A stretch of 64,000 nt of DNA from Synechococcus sp. RCC307 (GCA_000063525.1 CT978603.1:925105-989104); one strand, 5' to 3'; positions 33,990-41,639 are shown, counted from the stretch's first letter. Translations and numbers: made by a program. Notes: generated by a model from the letters alone, not told the origin.

Positions 33990-34214
33990 TTGAAACTTTC
34001 CCTTGGCGGGATATTTTTTAATGTTGATCTATTCAAAGAACTCGTAAGCGTGTTTGATTTCGCCGTCGAGTGGCCCAGAGTGGCAATTGAAATGTGTTGC
34101 GTGACGGGGGCCATTATTTTGGGTAGACGCTTTCAAGAAGCCTCGTTTTTTGCCGCAACCTTTTTGATCGGGCTCACGATTGTTGAGTTGTTCCTCGGTT
34201 TTGTTGTTGATTGA
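33990..34214 (+). CDS. Small membrane protein
   Basis: The 74-residue frame from TTG 33990 has two hydrophobic segments (about 36-48 and 52-73) with a charged link GRRFQEASF. The stop directly abuts the stop of the convergent gene at 34215. The start is uncertain because no ATG precedes the ordered part. No family recognised. Confidence 0.45.
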   Translation: MKLSLGGIFFNVDLFKELVSVFDFAVEWPRVAIEMCCVTGAIILGRRFQEASFFAATFLIGLTIVELFLGFVVD

Positions 34215-34370
34215 TCAGCTGTTGACGTCGCCTGTAGAGAGTCGTTGTTTGATCTCAGCCATGACTTGATTGGCTTGCTCGCTGATCACATGGGCTTGCT
34301 GTGCATCAGCGATGAAGTCCGCTTCATATTTCAGCCAGTGGTAGCGGCGTTGCAATTGCTCGATCGTCAT
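34215..34370 (-). CDS. Small helical protein, 51 residues
   Basis: From ATG 34370 the product begins MTIEQLQRRYHWLKYEADFI and continues as one long amphipathic helix rich in Gln and Ala (ISEQANQVMAEIKQRL), likely a coiled coil. No signal or membrane segment. No family recognised. Confidence 0.6.
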   Translation of the reverse strand: MTIEQLQRRYHWLKYEADFIADAQQAHVISEQANQVMAEIKQRLSTGDVNS

Positions 34371-34456
34371 CACCAACGTTGAAAGCTGATGAAACGATGG
34401 CGCGGCGACTCAGGGCTCTGTGGTTCGGGTTTCCCCCTCTCCATTACACAGAGCGT

Positions 34457-34723
34457 TTAGAAAATTCCTAGAGGTCCCTTTTTCTTTTTGCAGTAGCCGG
34501 CTCCAATGTTCATCCAGCCTGGCTTGCAGGGTTGGCCATGGGTTGGAGCCACTTCGTAGTCCACCGGTGACACGCATGTCGTCCCCAGGGTGTTGACGTA
34601 GCCCAGTGGACACTGGTCGTGCCCTGCCGCCTTGGGGATCTCTTTTTGAGCCAGTCCAGGCATGGGGGCTACCAGGAGGATTCCCGCGACACCCATCAGC
34701 ACTGACCGCATTGGTTTCCTCAT
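34457..34723 (-). CDS. Small exported Cys-containing protein
   Basis: From ATG 34723 the 88-residue product has a signal peptide (about residues 1-25, ending GLAQ). The mature domain has four Cys in two similar units (DQCPLGYVNTLGTTCVSP and QPCKPGWMNIGAGYCKKK), so probably two disulfides. The pattern C-P-L/x-G-x-x-N-x3-x-C repeats twice. Function unknown; periplasmic or secreted. Confidence 0.65.
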   Translation of the reverse strand: MRKPMRSVLMGVAGILLVAPMPGLAQKEIPKAAGHDQCPLGYVNTLGTTCVSPVDYEVAPTHGQPCKPGWMNIGAGYCKKKKGPLGIF

Positions 34724-34781
34724 GGCTTGAACGGCAGCAGTGGTGTCGGCGTCACTAGAACTGAAGGGCATCTGCTGCTCA

Positions 34782-34949
34782 ATGGTTAAAGCCAAATCCG
34801 AAGCCGAGAGTCCTGAGTGGCACCGCGCTCAGATTGAGGCCTGCCTCGAGCGATTGAAGTCGCCCAGTCTCACGGAGGAAGGCCTTGAGCTGTGGGAGGG
34901 CTATTTGCTGCACCATCAGCAGCGCCTCAAGCAATTAGAAGGTCGTTAA
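34782..34949 (+). CDS. Small protein, 55 residues
   Basis: ATG 34782 opens MVKAKSEAESPEWHRAQIEA, an amphipathic helical protein ending HHQQRLKQLEGR. It is divergent from the exported Cys protein. After its TAA the same frame continues for about 41 codons containing a membrane-helix-like stretch (LVGIFCLGIGVVGFFVCL), so an extended or readthrough form is conceivable. Confidence 0.6.
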   Translation: MVKAKSEAESPEWHRAQIEACLERLKSPSLTEEGLELWEGYLLHHQQRLKQLEGR

Positions 34950-35049
34950 GCGGCTGCCTTGGTTGGCATCTTCTGCCTTGGTATCGGCGTCGTCGGCTTT
35001 TTTGTCTGCCTCAATCGACCTCCAAACAAGCTTGGCTTGTTCCAACAGA

Positions 35050-35070
35050 AAACCCCCCGTTCAGGGGGGC
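35050..35070 (-). terminator. Intrinsic terminator for the gene at 35096-35260
   Basis: CCCCCC / GGGGGG with a 5-nt loop is followed by TTTT on the minus strand, 26 nt after the stop. Confidence 0.75.
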
Positions 35071-35095
35071 GGTGAGTGATCTTGGCTGCCGGCTA

Positions 35096-35260
35096 TCAAG
35101 CCGCTGAAATGCTCAGTGGTGCGGCAGGGAAGCTCGTGGGCATTGGATCAGGCTGGCCTTCAGCAATGGCCTTGGCGCGTTTGTACATGAAGCTGTTGGT
35201 TGCGCCTTGGGCCTCCATCGCGGCGGCAACAACAGCCCAATTGCGAATTTCGGTGGTCAT
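35096..35260 (-). CDS. Small protein, 54 residues
   Basis: From ATG 35260 the product begins MTTEIRNWAVVAAAMEAQGA and ends in a Pro/Ala-rich tail. The N-terminal helix is amphipathic rather than membrane-like. A terminator follows closely. No family recognised. Confidence 0.6.
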   Translation of the reverse strand: MTTEIRNWAVVAAAMEAQGATNSFMYKRAKAIAEGQPDPMPTSFPAAPLSISAA

Positions 35261-35368
35261 GGTCAACAAGCAATGGATGGCAACACCATCGCCAACCTGC
35301 TGAGTTCGCTGTGCGGGAAATACCCGTACCCATGACTCACCCACAGCCCATGGATCTGGCTGGTAGCA

Positions 35369-35400
35369 GAAAGCCGCCCCTCAAGGGAGGAGCGGCTTTC
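35369..35400. terminator. Perfect hairpin GAAAGCCGC / GCGGCTTTC
   Basis: A 9-bp stem with a 14-nt loop; short T runs lie on both strands, so it may end transcripts from either side. Confidence 0.5.
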
Positions 35401-35584
35401 GTGATGGCTGATTGGGCAGCGTCTGGTCAAAGGCGAACCTGGGGCCAAGGGTCCAGGTGTATCGGGCGGACTCCTATGGGGCACCTCAACGATGCAGAGG
35501 AGTGGCGCTGAATCGACGTCCAGTCGGTGGTCAACTCAGCTCCTCGCCCACGCTTTGTGGAGACTGTTGGAGCAGGCGCCTCGC

Positions 35585-35626
35585 TCAGAGTGCTGCGGTT
35601 GATGTCTCAGGTGGCGTGTCGTCCAT
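35585..35626 (-). CDS. Tiny ORF of the MDDTPP family, copy 2
   Basis: GGAGG lies 6 nt before ATG 35626, which opens MDDTPPETSTAAL and stops at TGA. The conserved post-stop block CCTGCTCCAACAGT follows (35563-35576). It shares order and spacing with copies at 12832-12873 and 46518-46562. Confidence 0.5.
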   Translation of the reverse strand: MDDTPPETSTAAL

Positions 35627-35850
35627 TGGGCGCCTCCGTGTTCGATGCCCATACTTTTGCCCTGCCGGTGGTCAAAGGCAATGCGCCTTAATGCCGATGG
35701 ACTTAGCCGCCGGCCTTGATCAGATTGGGGTGCCGTTTGCTTGGCGGCAAGCCGAACGCAGCTGTTCGGTTCGTCCCCTGCACAAACCAGCTCAGCTCTT
35801 GGAGACTGACAGCAGTTCGGCAACGAGACTCCGAGCTTTCATGAGGGTCA

Positions 35851-35883
35851 AACGCTTCGGGTTGCTCCCGGAGCGTTTTTTTT
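35851..35883 (+). terminator. Intrinsic terminator
   Basis: AACGCTTCGGG pairs imperfectly with CCCGGAGCGTT and is followed by a T8 run. No clear gene ends just upstream, so a non-coding transcript is possible. Confidence 0.75.
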
Positions 35884-36233
35884 CGGGAGCATCAGTTTTT
35901 GAATCTCGTCGTTTTGATTTTTTCGTAACTCCTGGGTTAGTTCGAGTCCGTCATGGTCGGCCCAGAAGCAAGACGTTTTCTTGCACTGCCGAGGTTGCCC
36001 ATGGCTACCGCTGCGTTCACAAGCAAGGTTTTGGCAGGTGCGGAGTCGGTGAAACCAAAACCAGCAGCTCCGCTCAAGCGCCCGGTTTGGCCACCTGCTC
36101 CTTCGGTGCTGAATCGGCGTCAGTGGGAATCCGAGTTCGACGCTCCGATTGAGTTGTCGTCCTGATAGGGACTGCTCGCCCAGTTCCCCAGCGGCTCTGG
36201 GCGAGCTAGTAAGCCTTTATTGCCTCGGTCTTG

Positions 36234-36548
36234 ATGCAGCACTATCTGATTGTTTGGTCGTTCCCCACCGTGGATGGGGCTTGGGAGTCCTGCCCGGGGT
36301 TTGCTGAGTACATCAATGCCGGAGCGCCTGGAGATCGTTTTGATGGCTTTGAACTGAAGTACCGCGTTTGTGAGCCGGTCAGCGGTAGTGGTGTAGCCAT
36401 CGCTGTCGCCAGCGACATCGGCAAGGTGTGGGCGCACCTGGGTCCTTGGATCAAGGGGTTTGGGATTCAGTTCGAGGTCACGGCGGTGGTTAGTGATGCT
36501 GAATTTGCGGCCATGTGGCCGGCGGTTGAGGCTGCAGCAGCTGATTAA
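36234..36548 (+). CDS. DUF3303-like small protein, paralogue of 44135-44449
   Basis: The 104-residue protein begins MQHYLIVWSFPTVDG and shares order and motifs with the protein at 44135-44449: an N-terminal strand, F-x-x-Y-I-N, a D-x-F-x-G-F-E-L block (GDRFDGFELKYRV versus NDCFEGFELLHRV) and L-x-P-W. The family looks like a small alpha/beta-barrel type domain seen in marine picocyanobacteria. Function unknown. Confidence 0.65.
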   Translation: MQHYLIVWSFPTVDGAWESCPGFAEYINAGAPGDRFDGFELKYRVCEPVSGSGVAIAVASDIGKVWAHLGPWIKGFGIQFEVTAVVSDAEFAAMWPAVEAAAAD

Positions 36549-36560
36549 CGGCAAACCATG

Positions 36561-36590
36561 AAAAAGCACCTGCCCCATCAGGCAGGTGCT
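36561..36590 (-). terminator. Perfect 10-bp hairpin, minus-strand terminator
   Basis: AGCACCTGCC / GGCAGGTGCT with a 6-nt loop is followed by T5 on the minus strand. It closely resembles the terminator at 43958-43991. The T run is on the wrong side for the plus gene just before it, so it probably ends a minus-strand RNA. Confidence 0.6.
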
Positions 36591-36634
36591 CCCTCACTAC
36601 CGGGTGGTGTCCCGCACCAGCCTCGGCCGACACT

Positions 36635-36683
36635 CACATAGACCCAAGGAGTGCCTGAGCACGGTCTATGTGCACGGCACTCC
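36635..36683. repeat. Two interlocked perfect inverted repeats (pseudoknot geometry)
   Basis: CACATAGACC (36635-36644) pairs with GGTCTATGTG (36663-36672), and GGAGTGCC (36648-36655) pairs with GGCACTCC (36676-36683). The order A-B-A'-B' means the stems interlock, as in an H-type pseudoknot or a two-state switch. It lies upstream of the small gene at 36782. Confidence 0.75.
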
Positions 36684-36781
36684 ATCGACATGAGCACAAA
36701 CGCCTAGGTGCCTGGGTGTCGTTATCTCTTCTTAAGCCCAAAAAAAAGACTCCTAGTGTTGATGGAGTCGCAAGACCACCC

Positions 36782-36982
36782 ATGCCAAGTCGTGCTGAGC
36801 GATGGGTTGTGATGGATACCTCGGCTTCGATTGATGGCAGCTATCAGGAGGTCGCTTGCTGTTACTCGTCTGACGATGCCTTTCACTACATCGACATCCA
36901 CTGCGATGAGGACAGCCACATTGAAGATAAGTCGGTTAAGCCCCAGGCCCGTTTCAGATCGGCCCCTGGTGATCAGCTGTAA
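36782..36982 (+). CDS. Small protein, 66 residues
   Basis: I place the start at ATG 36782; a longer open frame to 36668 runs through the interlocked repeats. The product begins MPSRAERWVVMDTSASIDGS and has an ordered region with VACCYSSDDAFHYIDIHCDE, including three Cys and acidic residues that could bind metal. No family recognised. Confidence 0.5.
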   Translation: MPSRAERWVVMDTSASIDGSYQEVACCYSSDDAFHYIDIHCDEDSHIEDKSVKPQARFRSAPGDQL

Positions 36983-37025
36983 ACCAGCATGAACAGCCCT
37001 GTGAGGCCAGGGCCGGCTGGTTGGC

Positions 37026-37526
37026 ATGGATAAAGCTGAGAGGGTGCAGCAGCTGTGCAGCGAGCACAGTCAGGAATTGAAGGGTTTGGCGCTCGATGTC
37101 TGCAGCCATGGCCGCTGGGACATGAACCTTCCAGTGGCTGTGATCGATGCGCGCAAGACGCCCCATCGCTTTCACATCTCAGCGGTGGGCACCATCGGCA
37201 ATATTTTGCGGGTGTCCACCACGGCCGATAACCCGTTGATGCAGCAGCTCTTTGAGCTCTATGAACAGCAAGGCTCGGATGCTGCTCTTGAGCACATGCT
37301 CAACGATGAGCAGAACGGCGATGAATTCGCCCAACTCTTTGAGACCTACAAAGAGGAGCGTCGCCTCGGTTCACCGCTGTGGTCAGCATCGGATGCCGCC
37401 GGTTTTGTGGTGAAGTCGAAAGAGGCGTTTGATGATCAAGAGCTCGCCATCGTTGCTCTGCTCCCTGGTAATCCCTACGACCTGGTGTCGTTTGGGATTC
37501 CCTGGGCTTTTTATGGCGGTCGGTAG
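37026..37526 (+). CDS. Conserved-looking cytosolic protein, 166 residues
   Basis: The protein begins MDKAERVQQLCSEHSQELKG and shows alternating helices and strands with no signal or membrane segment. Central YEQQGSDAALEHMLNDEQNG and a C-terminal PLWSASDAAGFVVKSKEAFD suggest one compact domain. Good coding character over full length. I do not recognise the family. Confidence 0.6.
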   Translation: MDKAERVQQLCSEHSQELKGLALDVCSHGRWDMNLPVAVIDARKTPHRFHISAVGTIGNILRVSTTADNPLMQQLFELYEQQGSDAALEHMLNDEQNGDEFAQLFETYKEERRLGSPLWSASDAAGFVVKSKEAFDDQELAIVALLPGNPYDLVSFGIPWAFYGGR

Positions 37527-37550
37527 AACGCTATGGCGTATTCGCAAGCC

Positions 37551-37579
37551 AACAAAAAGCCCCCGCGGTGGCGGGGGCT
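37551..37579 (-). terminator. Intrinsic terminator for the gene at 37587-37820
   Basis: AGCCCCCGC / GCGGGGGCT, 9-bp perfect stem with a 4-nt loop, is followed by TTTTTGTT on the minus strand. Confidence 0.85.
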
Positions 37580-37586
37580 GTGAGCT

Positions 37587-37820
37587 TCAGCGGTAGACGC
37601 GCACCCGGGTGCCTGCCGGACCTTGCACGCGTACGGCAGCACCACCGGTGTTGCCGTTGACGCGCACATCAACGTTGCGGCGTGGGGACACATGCACATT
37701 GCGGCTGGCGCAGACCTGACGGCCGTTTTCCCAGTAGCAAACGGTGTTGGCCTGAGCTGGGGTGGCTGTGGCCGTGAGGCCAAGGCCGGCTAGCGCAGCG
37801 ATGGCAAAAAGTTTGGTCAT
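37587..37820 (-). CDS. Small exported basic protein
   Basis: From ATG 37820 the 77-residue product begins MTKLFAIAALAGLGLTATAT, a signal peptide ending AQA. The mature part has a Cys pair (NTVCYWENGRQVC) and V-x-V-x-G-N-T-G-G beta-like repeats. It resembles the exported Gly/Asn-rich protein at 20599-20829 in design. A strong terminator follows 8 nt after the stop. Function unknown. Confidence 0.65.
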   Translation of the reverse strand: MTKLFAIAALAGLGLTATATPAQANTVCYWENGRQVCASRNVHVSPRRNVDVRVNGNTGGAAVRVQGPAGTRVRVYR

Positions 37821-37904
37821 CTCAGAGAGGAGCTCAAGAGCTGCCCCCACCCTGCATTTCCTTCCCTGAAATGAATGGACCCTTTAGGAAAATCTTGGGG
37901 AGGC

Positions 37905-38144
37905 CTAGATCGCGCCGCCATTGCAGAAGCGCACAGCCGCTGCAGTGGTTTTTCCCTCGGCAATCACCTCATCGACGCAGTTGTTGAAGGCTTTGCTCTC
38001 CTGCTTGATCGAGCAGAGCCCCAGAGCAATGGCGGCGAGCGAGATGGCGGAGACAACGGTGGCTGAGATCTGAATCACGCCATAGGCCAGCATCGCCTTT
38101 TTCTTGCCGCCGCAGTCTTTTTTATTGCTGGTGTCTTCTGACAT
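37905..38144 (-). CDS. Small membrane protein with polar ends
   Basis: The 79-residue protein has a polar Lys-rich N-terminus, one strong membrane segment (YGVIQISATVVSAISLAAIA, residues 21-40) and a soluble tail with spaced Cys (LCSIKQ, NNCVDEV, RFCNGG) suggestive of disulfides or metal binding. No family recognised. Confidence 0.6.
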   Translation of the reverse strand: MSEDTSNKKDCGGKKKAMLAYGVIQISATVVSAISLAAIALGLCSIKQESKAFNNCVDEVIAEGKTTAAAVRFCNGGAI

Positions 38145-38322
38145 CGAATCAAAAATCTCTGCCCAAACGGTATGAACCGCTTCCTTGCTGCAGCCGCCTG
38201 GCTCAGGAGGGATAACCGCCCCGGCCAGTAATTTCGCTGGCCAGGCGTATGGAGAGATTCCTGCGAAGCATCGATTGCTGGGTTGGCTGCCCGTACGGTC
38301 TGGTCAGTGACGCTCTGGCCTC

Positions 38323-38463
38323 ATGACTGAACGAGATCTGCTGGATCGGCTGATCCACCGCTGGAACTCCCGGCAAGACATTCATGGCGTTGAAAGCCCT
38401 GCTGGCCGCAAAGCCGCTGAGATGCTTCCGATCCTGGAGGCCCGTAAGGAAGCCCTGAAATAA
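38323..38463 (+). CDS. Small RW-HG family protein, member C
   Basis: ATG 38323 opens a 46-residue basic helical protein with RWNSRQDIHGVES followed by AGRKAAEML. It matches the pattern of the proteins at 20142-20291 and 47870-48037. No hydrophobic segment. Function unknown. Confidence 0.65.
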   Translation: MTERDLLDRLIHRWNSRQDIHGVESPAGRKAAEMLPILEARKEALK

Positions 38464-38595
38464 CTGGCTTCGGCTGGATTTTGAATGTCCCCTTGGCATC
38501 ACTGGATGCTGAGGGGTTTTTTAGTGCCTGCTTTCAGCATTCCAACGGCAGACGATTAATGGGTGCTAGCTTCCGCCCCCCTGAACTGAAATCCA

Positions 38596-38895
38596 GTGCT
38601 GTTGAGCATCTTTGGGGCATTGTTCGCAGTGCTCAACTTCGTTCAGGTGCCCCAGTGGGATGTCGATTGGAAACAGTGTTCGGTGAACGTGCCTGACACC
38701 GCCTGCCACTGGTATGTGGTTGATCCCGACAACACCTTTGGCAAGGGCTTTAGCTGGATCACCGCGCCCAGGTTTGATCCTGAGGGAGTTCGCGACATTG
38801 CGCTGCAGCGGCAGGCCACCGAAGCCCAGGGCTACAGAACAACCGTGGCCTGGATGGACTCTGGTTCTGATGTGCCCTACGGCGACGACTACTAA
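38596..38895 (+). CDS. Small membrane-anchored protein
   Basis: The 99-residue frame from GTG 38596 starts with a hydrophobic segment (LLSIFGALFAVLNFV). A polar domain follows with two Cys (WKQCSVNVPDTACHW) and an ordered tail ending SDVPYGDDY. Probably anchored with the domain outside. An ATG start is not available. Function unknown. Confidence 0.55.
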   Translation: MLLSIFGALFAVLNFVQVPQWDVDWKQCSVNVPDTACHWYVVDPDNTFGKGFSWITAPRFDPEGVRDIALQRQATEAQGYRTTVAWMDSGSDVPYGDDY

Positions 38896-38957
38896 GCCGT
38901 TAGGTCTTCATCTGCAGGGCATTAGGTTCGGCTCCTCTTTGCTGTGATCACGCAGAT

Positions 38958-39344
38958 ATGGCCGATAACCCTTATTTGGTTTGTCTGGCGCTGATCGAGC
39001 AAAACGGTCAACGGCGTTTACCTCTTGGCGGCAAAGGTCTCCAGCAATCCATCCCTGCCGGTAGCGATCCAGGAGCCGATGGGCATGCGCTCGCCCTCGA
39101 TCTGTTGCTGAGGCTGTGGCAGCAGAGCGACGACGGAGCCATTCAGCGCGCGCAGGGACTGCAAAGCCTGCTGTTGCTTGAGCTGCCGATGGACTGTTTT
39201 CTCGAAACATTGCCGCAGCTGAAGCAGGCCTGGCTGCGCACTGGAAACACCCAAGCGCTCATGGATGGTTTGCGCCAACTCACCGCTCAGGGTTGGACCT
39301 TGGCAACAGCCAAGTTCTCGCAGCCAACATTTACTTCTTGGTGA
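38958..39344 (+). CDS. Conserved-looking soluble protein, 128 residues
   Basis: ATG 38958 opens MADNPYLVCLALIEQNGQRR. The protein is helical and Leu-rich throughout with good coding character (for example ALALDLLLRLWQQSDDGAIQ and MDCFLETLPQLKQAWLRTGN). No signal or membrane segment. No family recognised. Confidence 0.6.
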   Translation: MADNPYLVCLALIEQNGQRRLPLGGKGLQQSIPAGSDPGADGHALALDLLLRLWQQSDDGAIQRAQGLQSLLLLELPMDCFLETLPQLKQAWLRTGNTQALMDGLRQLTAQGWTLATAKFSQPTFTSW

Positions 39345-39492
39345 GCGCTGAGTAGTTCTGCTCAGGTGTTTTGTATCCACATGAACTTATGACCGAGTTG
39401 TCTGGCTCCGAAGCGTCGATTGGAGGTGGACATGGGTCTGGCACCCGTCGAGGTGGGCGGGTGCTTTCCCTCATTCATTCGAACAACCCTTC

Positions 39493-39735
39493 TCAACGCC
39501 GTGCGAGGTGTTGTGGTGGTTCTGGTTCGGGGCGGTAAGGCAAGCGCTCGATGATCCAGCTTGGGCAGATATTCATCACGTGGCAGTCGACCTCGCGGCA
39601 GACCTGCACAAAGTTGGGATCGCTGGTTCTCGCCCCGCCTTCGACGTAGAGCACTTGCGCCAAATAGGCCTTCTCACGCGGCGGGTTAACCGCGACAACA
39701 TCACCTACCTGGACATCGAGAAAGATCGGCCGCAT
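39493..39735 (-). CDS. Small conserved-looking protein, 80 residues
   Basis: The protein begins MRPIFLDVQVGDVVAVNPPR. A beta-rich VAVNPP...LAQVLYVEGGARTSDP section looks like a small SH3-like or KOW-like barrel, followed by two Cys (QVCREVDCHVMNIC). It lies just downstream of the gene at 39760-39966 on the same strand. Family not identified. Confidence 0.6.
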   Translation of the reverse strand: MRPIFLDVQVGDVVAVNPPREKAYLAQVLYVEGGARTSDPNFVQVCREVDCHVMNICPSWIIERLPYRPEPEPPQHLARR

Positions 39736-39759
39736 GCGCTGACTCCAGAGGTTTTCACG

Positions 39760-39966
39760 TTAGTACATGCGTACTGAAAAAGAAGTGGTGCCCAGGGGCT
39801 CCGAACCCTCACCCCTGGGACTTGCCTGCCACCAGAGGCCAGGCGGCAGGGTGTTGGCAGTGACGACCGTTTCTGCCGAACGCGACAACCTTGGCTCAGG
39901 CGTCGCGATTGGCCTGTACTGGATGAGAAGCGGGGCTGTGGCCAATGACTCCCTTGGCTGTGCCAT
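39760..39966 (-). CDS. Possible small protein, 68 residues
   Basis: From ATG 39966 the frame begins MAQPRESLATAPLLIQYRPI and continues protein-like to FSVRMY. It contains the perfect inverted repeat CCCAGGGG / CCCCTGGG (39791-39819). Position ahead of the gene at 39493-39735 suggests a two-gene unit. Not certain. Confidence 0.42.
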   Translation of the reverse strand: MAQPRESLATAPLLIQYRPIATPEPRLSRSAETVVTANTLPPGLWWQASPRGEGSEPLGTTSFSVRMY

Positions 39967-40027
39967 GGCTGGCTGATCAGGCTTGGTGCCAGCCATGGGA
40001 GAGGATGAGCCAAGGCCTGGTGGCTGG

Positions 40028-40420
40028 ATGAAGCTGCTGTTGATCACTGCCCTTGCTCTGCTGAGTGCTGCACCGGCCACGCGAGCCCAGCCTGATCACT
40101 TCACCGTTTACAAGCCTTGGGGCCAAGGCGAACCGGTGGCTCGCGATTGGTTTTTGCGCACAGAGCCAAGCGGGATCGTTGTGATCCGATCGGATGTCTT
40201 CCCCGATCGTCTCAACGGGCGCAACACCACCTACATCAAAAAGTTCAACTGCAAAACCAAGAAATATCTTGTCCACCAGCGCTATCTGAACGAAGAGCTG
40301 CACTGGACTGAGATTGATTCGGTCTGGACCTGGAAGGACGTGCTGCTGCCTGATGACGCCGACCATCTCCAGTGGGTCTGCAGTTGGTCCAAGCCAGAGG
40401 CTGAGACCAATCCAAGTTGA
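40028..40420 (+). CDS. Exported protein, 130 residues
   Basis: From ATG 40028 the product has a signal peptide MKLLLITALALLSAAPATRA. The mature domain is rich in aromatic residues with a WFLRTEPSGIVVIRSDVFPD section and two Cys (KKFNCKTKKY and LQWVCSWSK). Probably periplasmic. Family not recognised. Confidence 0.65.
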   Translation: MKLLLITALALLSAAPATRAQPDHFTVYKPWGQGEPVARDWFLRTEPSGIVVIRSDVFPDRLNGRNTTYIKKFNCKTKKYLVHQRYLNEELHWTEIDSVWTWKDVLLPDDADHLQWVCSWSKPEAETNPS

Positions 40421-40468
40421 GCCTGCTGAGCGCCTGATCGAGCAGGGGCTCAGCCGATACTGCAGCGA

Positions 40469-40723
40469 TTAACGGCGAGGTTGACGGGGCTCGGCTTTGT
40501 TGACGCGGATGTAGCGGCCCATCCACTCGACGTCTTGGAGATCATCAATGGCCTTTTGCTCGTCGGCTTCGCTGGCCATGTCGACAAAGCCAAAGCCGCG
40601 CTTGCGTCCGGTCTCGCGATCCAGCGGCAGGCTGCATTTCTTGACCGCGCCATATTCGGCGAAAAGGCTATGGAGATCTTCTTGTTCGCAATCCCAAGAC
40701 AGATTGCCGATGTAAATGGTCAA
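40469..40723 (-). CDS. RNA-binding protein with a single RRM domain
   Basis: The 84-residue protein is one RRM: RNP2 IYIGNL at residues 3-8 and RNP1 KRGFGFVDM near residues 41-49, followed by a short Arg/Pro tail. Such cyanobacterial Rbp proteins bind RNA, are often cold- or stress-responsive, and some localise mRNAs to the thylakoid. The start is TTG 40723; no ATG fits the RRM better. Monocistronic by position. Confidence 0.92.
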   Translation of the reverse strand: MTIYIGNLSWDCEQEDLHSLFAEYGAVKKCSLPLDRETGRKRGFGFVDMASEADEQKAIDDLQDVEWMGRYIRVNKAEPRQPRR

Positions 40724-40829
40724 AAGAAAAGGCCTGTTTGATCACCAACCTTGCCACGGGGCGCACTCAGCTGAGTGCATCAGGAGATGGTTGTGATGCT
40801 GGTCTCATCCCTGCAAGCCCTTGAGCAGC

Positions 40830-41054
40830 TCAGGCTGCGGCTTGTTCATAGGTGTCTCGAAGCGCTTTTTCTTGCAGCTGTTGAACGGCTGATAAGGCTT
40901 CATGGGCTGGCCAGCCATGGGTGTCCATCAGCTCTTTGACCAGCGAGTCGGGGGTGTCTGCAATCGAGGCGTTGAGGTCGGCCACCACTTGGCTGTCCCT
41001 GGCCAGTGCCGTAAGCCGAAGCGCTCGGAGCTGCTGCTGGTTCGGCTGTTTCAT
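40830..41054 (-). CDS. Small helical protein, 74 residues
   Basis: From ATG 41054 the product begins MKQPNQQQLRALRLTALARD and is helical with a mid SIADTPDSLVKELMDTHGWP. It lies 65 nt after the small exported gene at 41120-41323 on the same strand and might share its transcript. Family not recognised. Confidence 0.6.
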   Translation of the reverse strand: MKQPNQQQLRALRLTALARDSQVVADLNASIADTPDSLVKELMDTHGWPAHEALSAVQQLQEKALRDTYEQAAA

Positions 41055-41119
41055 GCGGGCAGTCTGCACGTTTGCCCGTGCCCTCGGCGGTTCGCTGGAA
41101 GCCACGGCCTGGATTTCGG

Positions 41120-41323
41120 TCAGGAATTTTTTCCGGAGAGCCCCTGACGCATCAAGGGTGCGAACTCGTCTTGAAAGCAAGTGGCTCCTGGGAAGGGGCC
41201 GATGCCAGGTACCTGAGCGCAATCAGAGCTGGCTATCGCTGGAGCGAAGAAACCAGCTAGCGACCACAGTGCGGCGGAGATGCCGATCGCTGTACCGAAA
41301 ACAGTTTTTTGATAGCGGGTCAT
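41120..41323 (-). CDS. Small exported protein with a conserved leader
   Basis: ATG 41323 opens MTRYQKTVFGTAIGISAALW, a signal peptide ending near AIAS, then a short mature part with two Cys (SDCAQVPGIGPFPGATC). A 30-nt element shared with the gene at 42260-42427 lies exactly 17 nt upstream. Mature size is about 36 residues. Function unknown. Confidence 0.65.
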   Translation of the reverse strand: MTRYQKTVFGTAIGISAALWSLAGFFAPAIASSDCAQVPGIGPFPGATCFQDEFAPLMRQGLSGKNS

Positions 41324-41340
41324 GGCAGTGGGTTGGTGGT

Positions 41341-41370
41341 GGGATGTCTCCCTGACACCAGCACCATCTC
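41341..41370 (-). promoter_or_regulatory. 30-nt leader element with GGGAGACATCCC hairpin
   Basis: Read on the minus strand it contains GGGA-GACA-TCCC. It matches 42445-42474 at 27 of 30 bases and ends 17 nt before the start codon, as does the other copy. Probably a 5' UTR element. Confidence 0.6.
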
Positions 41371-41561
41371 CATTGAGTTTTTGAGCGACTGGTCAGGCTG
41401 TGGTCAGCCATCGCAGCAGTTCTGGTGAAAATCGAGTGAACGAGTTGGCGGTGAGCTTTGGTGAATGACTGCAACGCTTTGGCCGCGCTTTCCACAGCCA
41501 AGAGGACAGGCTTTTAAAACTGCTCCTGTCGGCAGTAACCAGCCGACCAAACGTCGAAGTG

Positions 41562-41592
41562 ACGCTCTGGGCGGCCCCTAGGGCGTTTTTTA
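41562..41592 (+). terminator. Intrinsic terminator
   Basis: ACGCTCTGGG...CCTAGGGCGT hairpin followed by T6; same style as the one at 48984-49014. Confidence 0.7.
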
Positions 41593-41611
41593 TTGGCTCG
41601 CCCGCAGACAT

Positions 41612-41639
41612 AAAAAAGGGTGGCTTCCCACGGCCACCC
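41612..41639 (-). terminator. Intrinsic terminator
   Basis: GGGTGG / CCACCC with a 10-nt loop followed by T6 on the minus strand. Confidence 0.65.

Larger units (their letters stand above)
35261..36233. other. Long gene-poor stretch
   Basis: Nearly 1 kb shows no convincing protein gene except the tiny ORF at 35585-35626. It contains a hairpin (35369-35400) and a strong plus terminator (35851-35883), so at least one transcript ends here. Long open frames cross it but their composition is not protein-like. Confidence 0.4.

Noticed and set aside
35936-35960. TTCGAGTC string resembling a tRNA T-loop
   Set aside because: Flanking bases do not pair and no acceptor stem exists.
35412-36152. 246-codon plus-strand frame
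   Set aside because: It crosses a strong terminator and shows Arg/Ser/Cys-rich shadow-like composition.
36668-36781. Longer start for the gene at 36782
   Set aside because: The extra 38 codons overlap the interlocked repeats and include low-complexity Lys runs.
39791-39819. Perfect hairpin CCCAGGGG / CCCCTGGG as a terminator
   Set aside because: No T run follows on either strand and it lies inside a possible gene.
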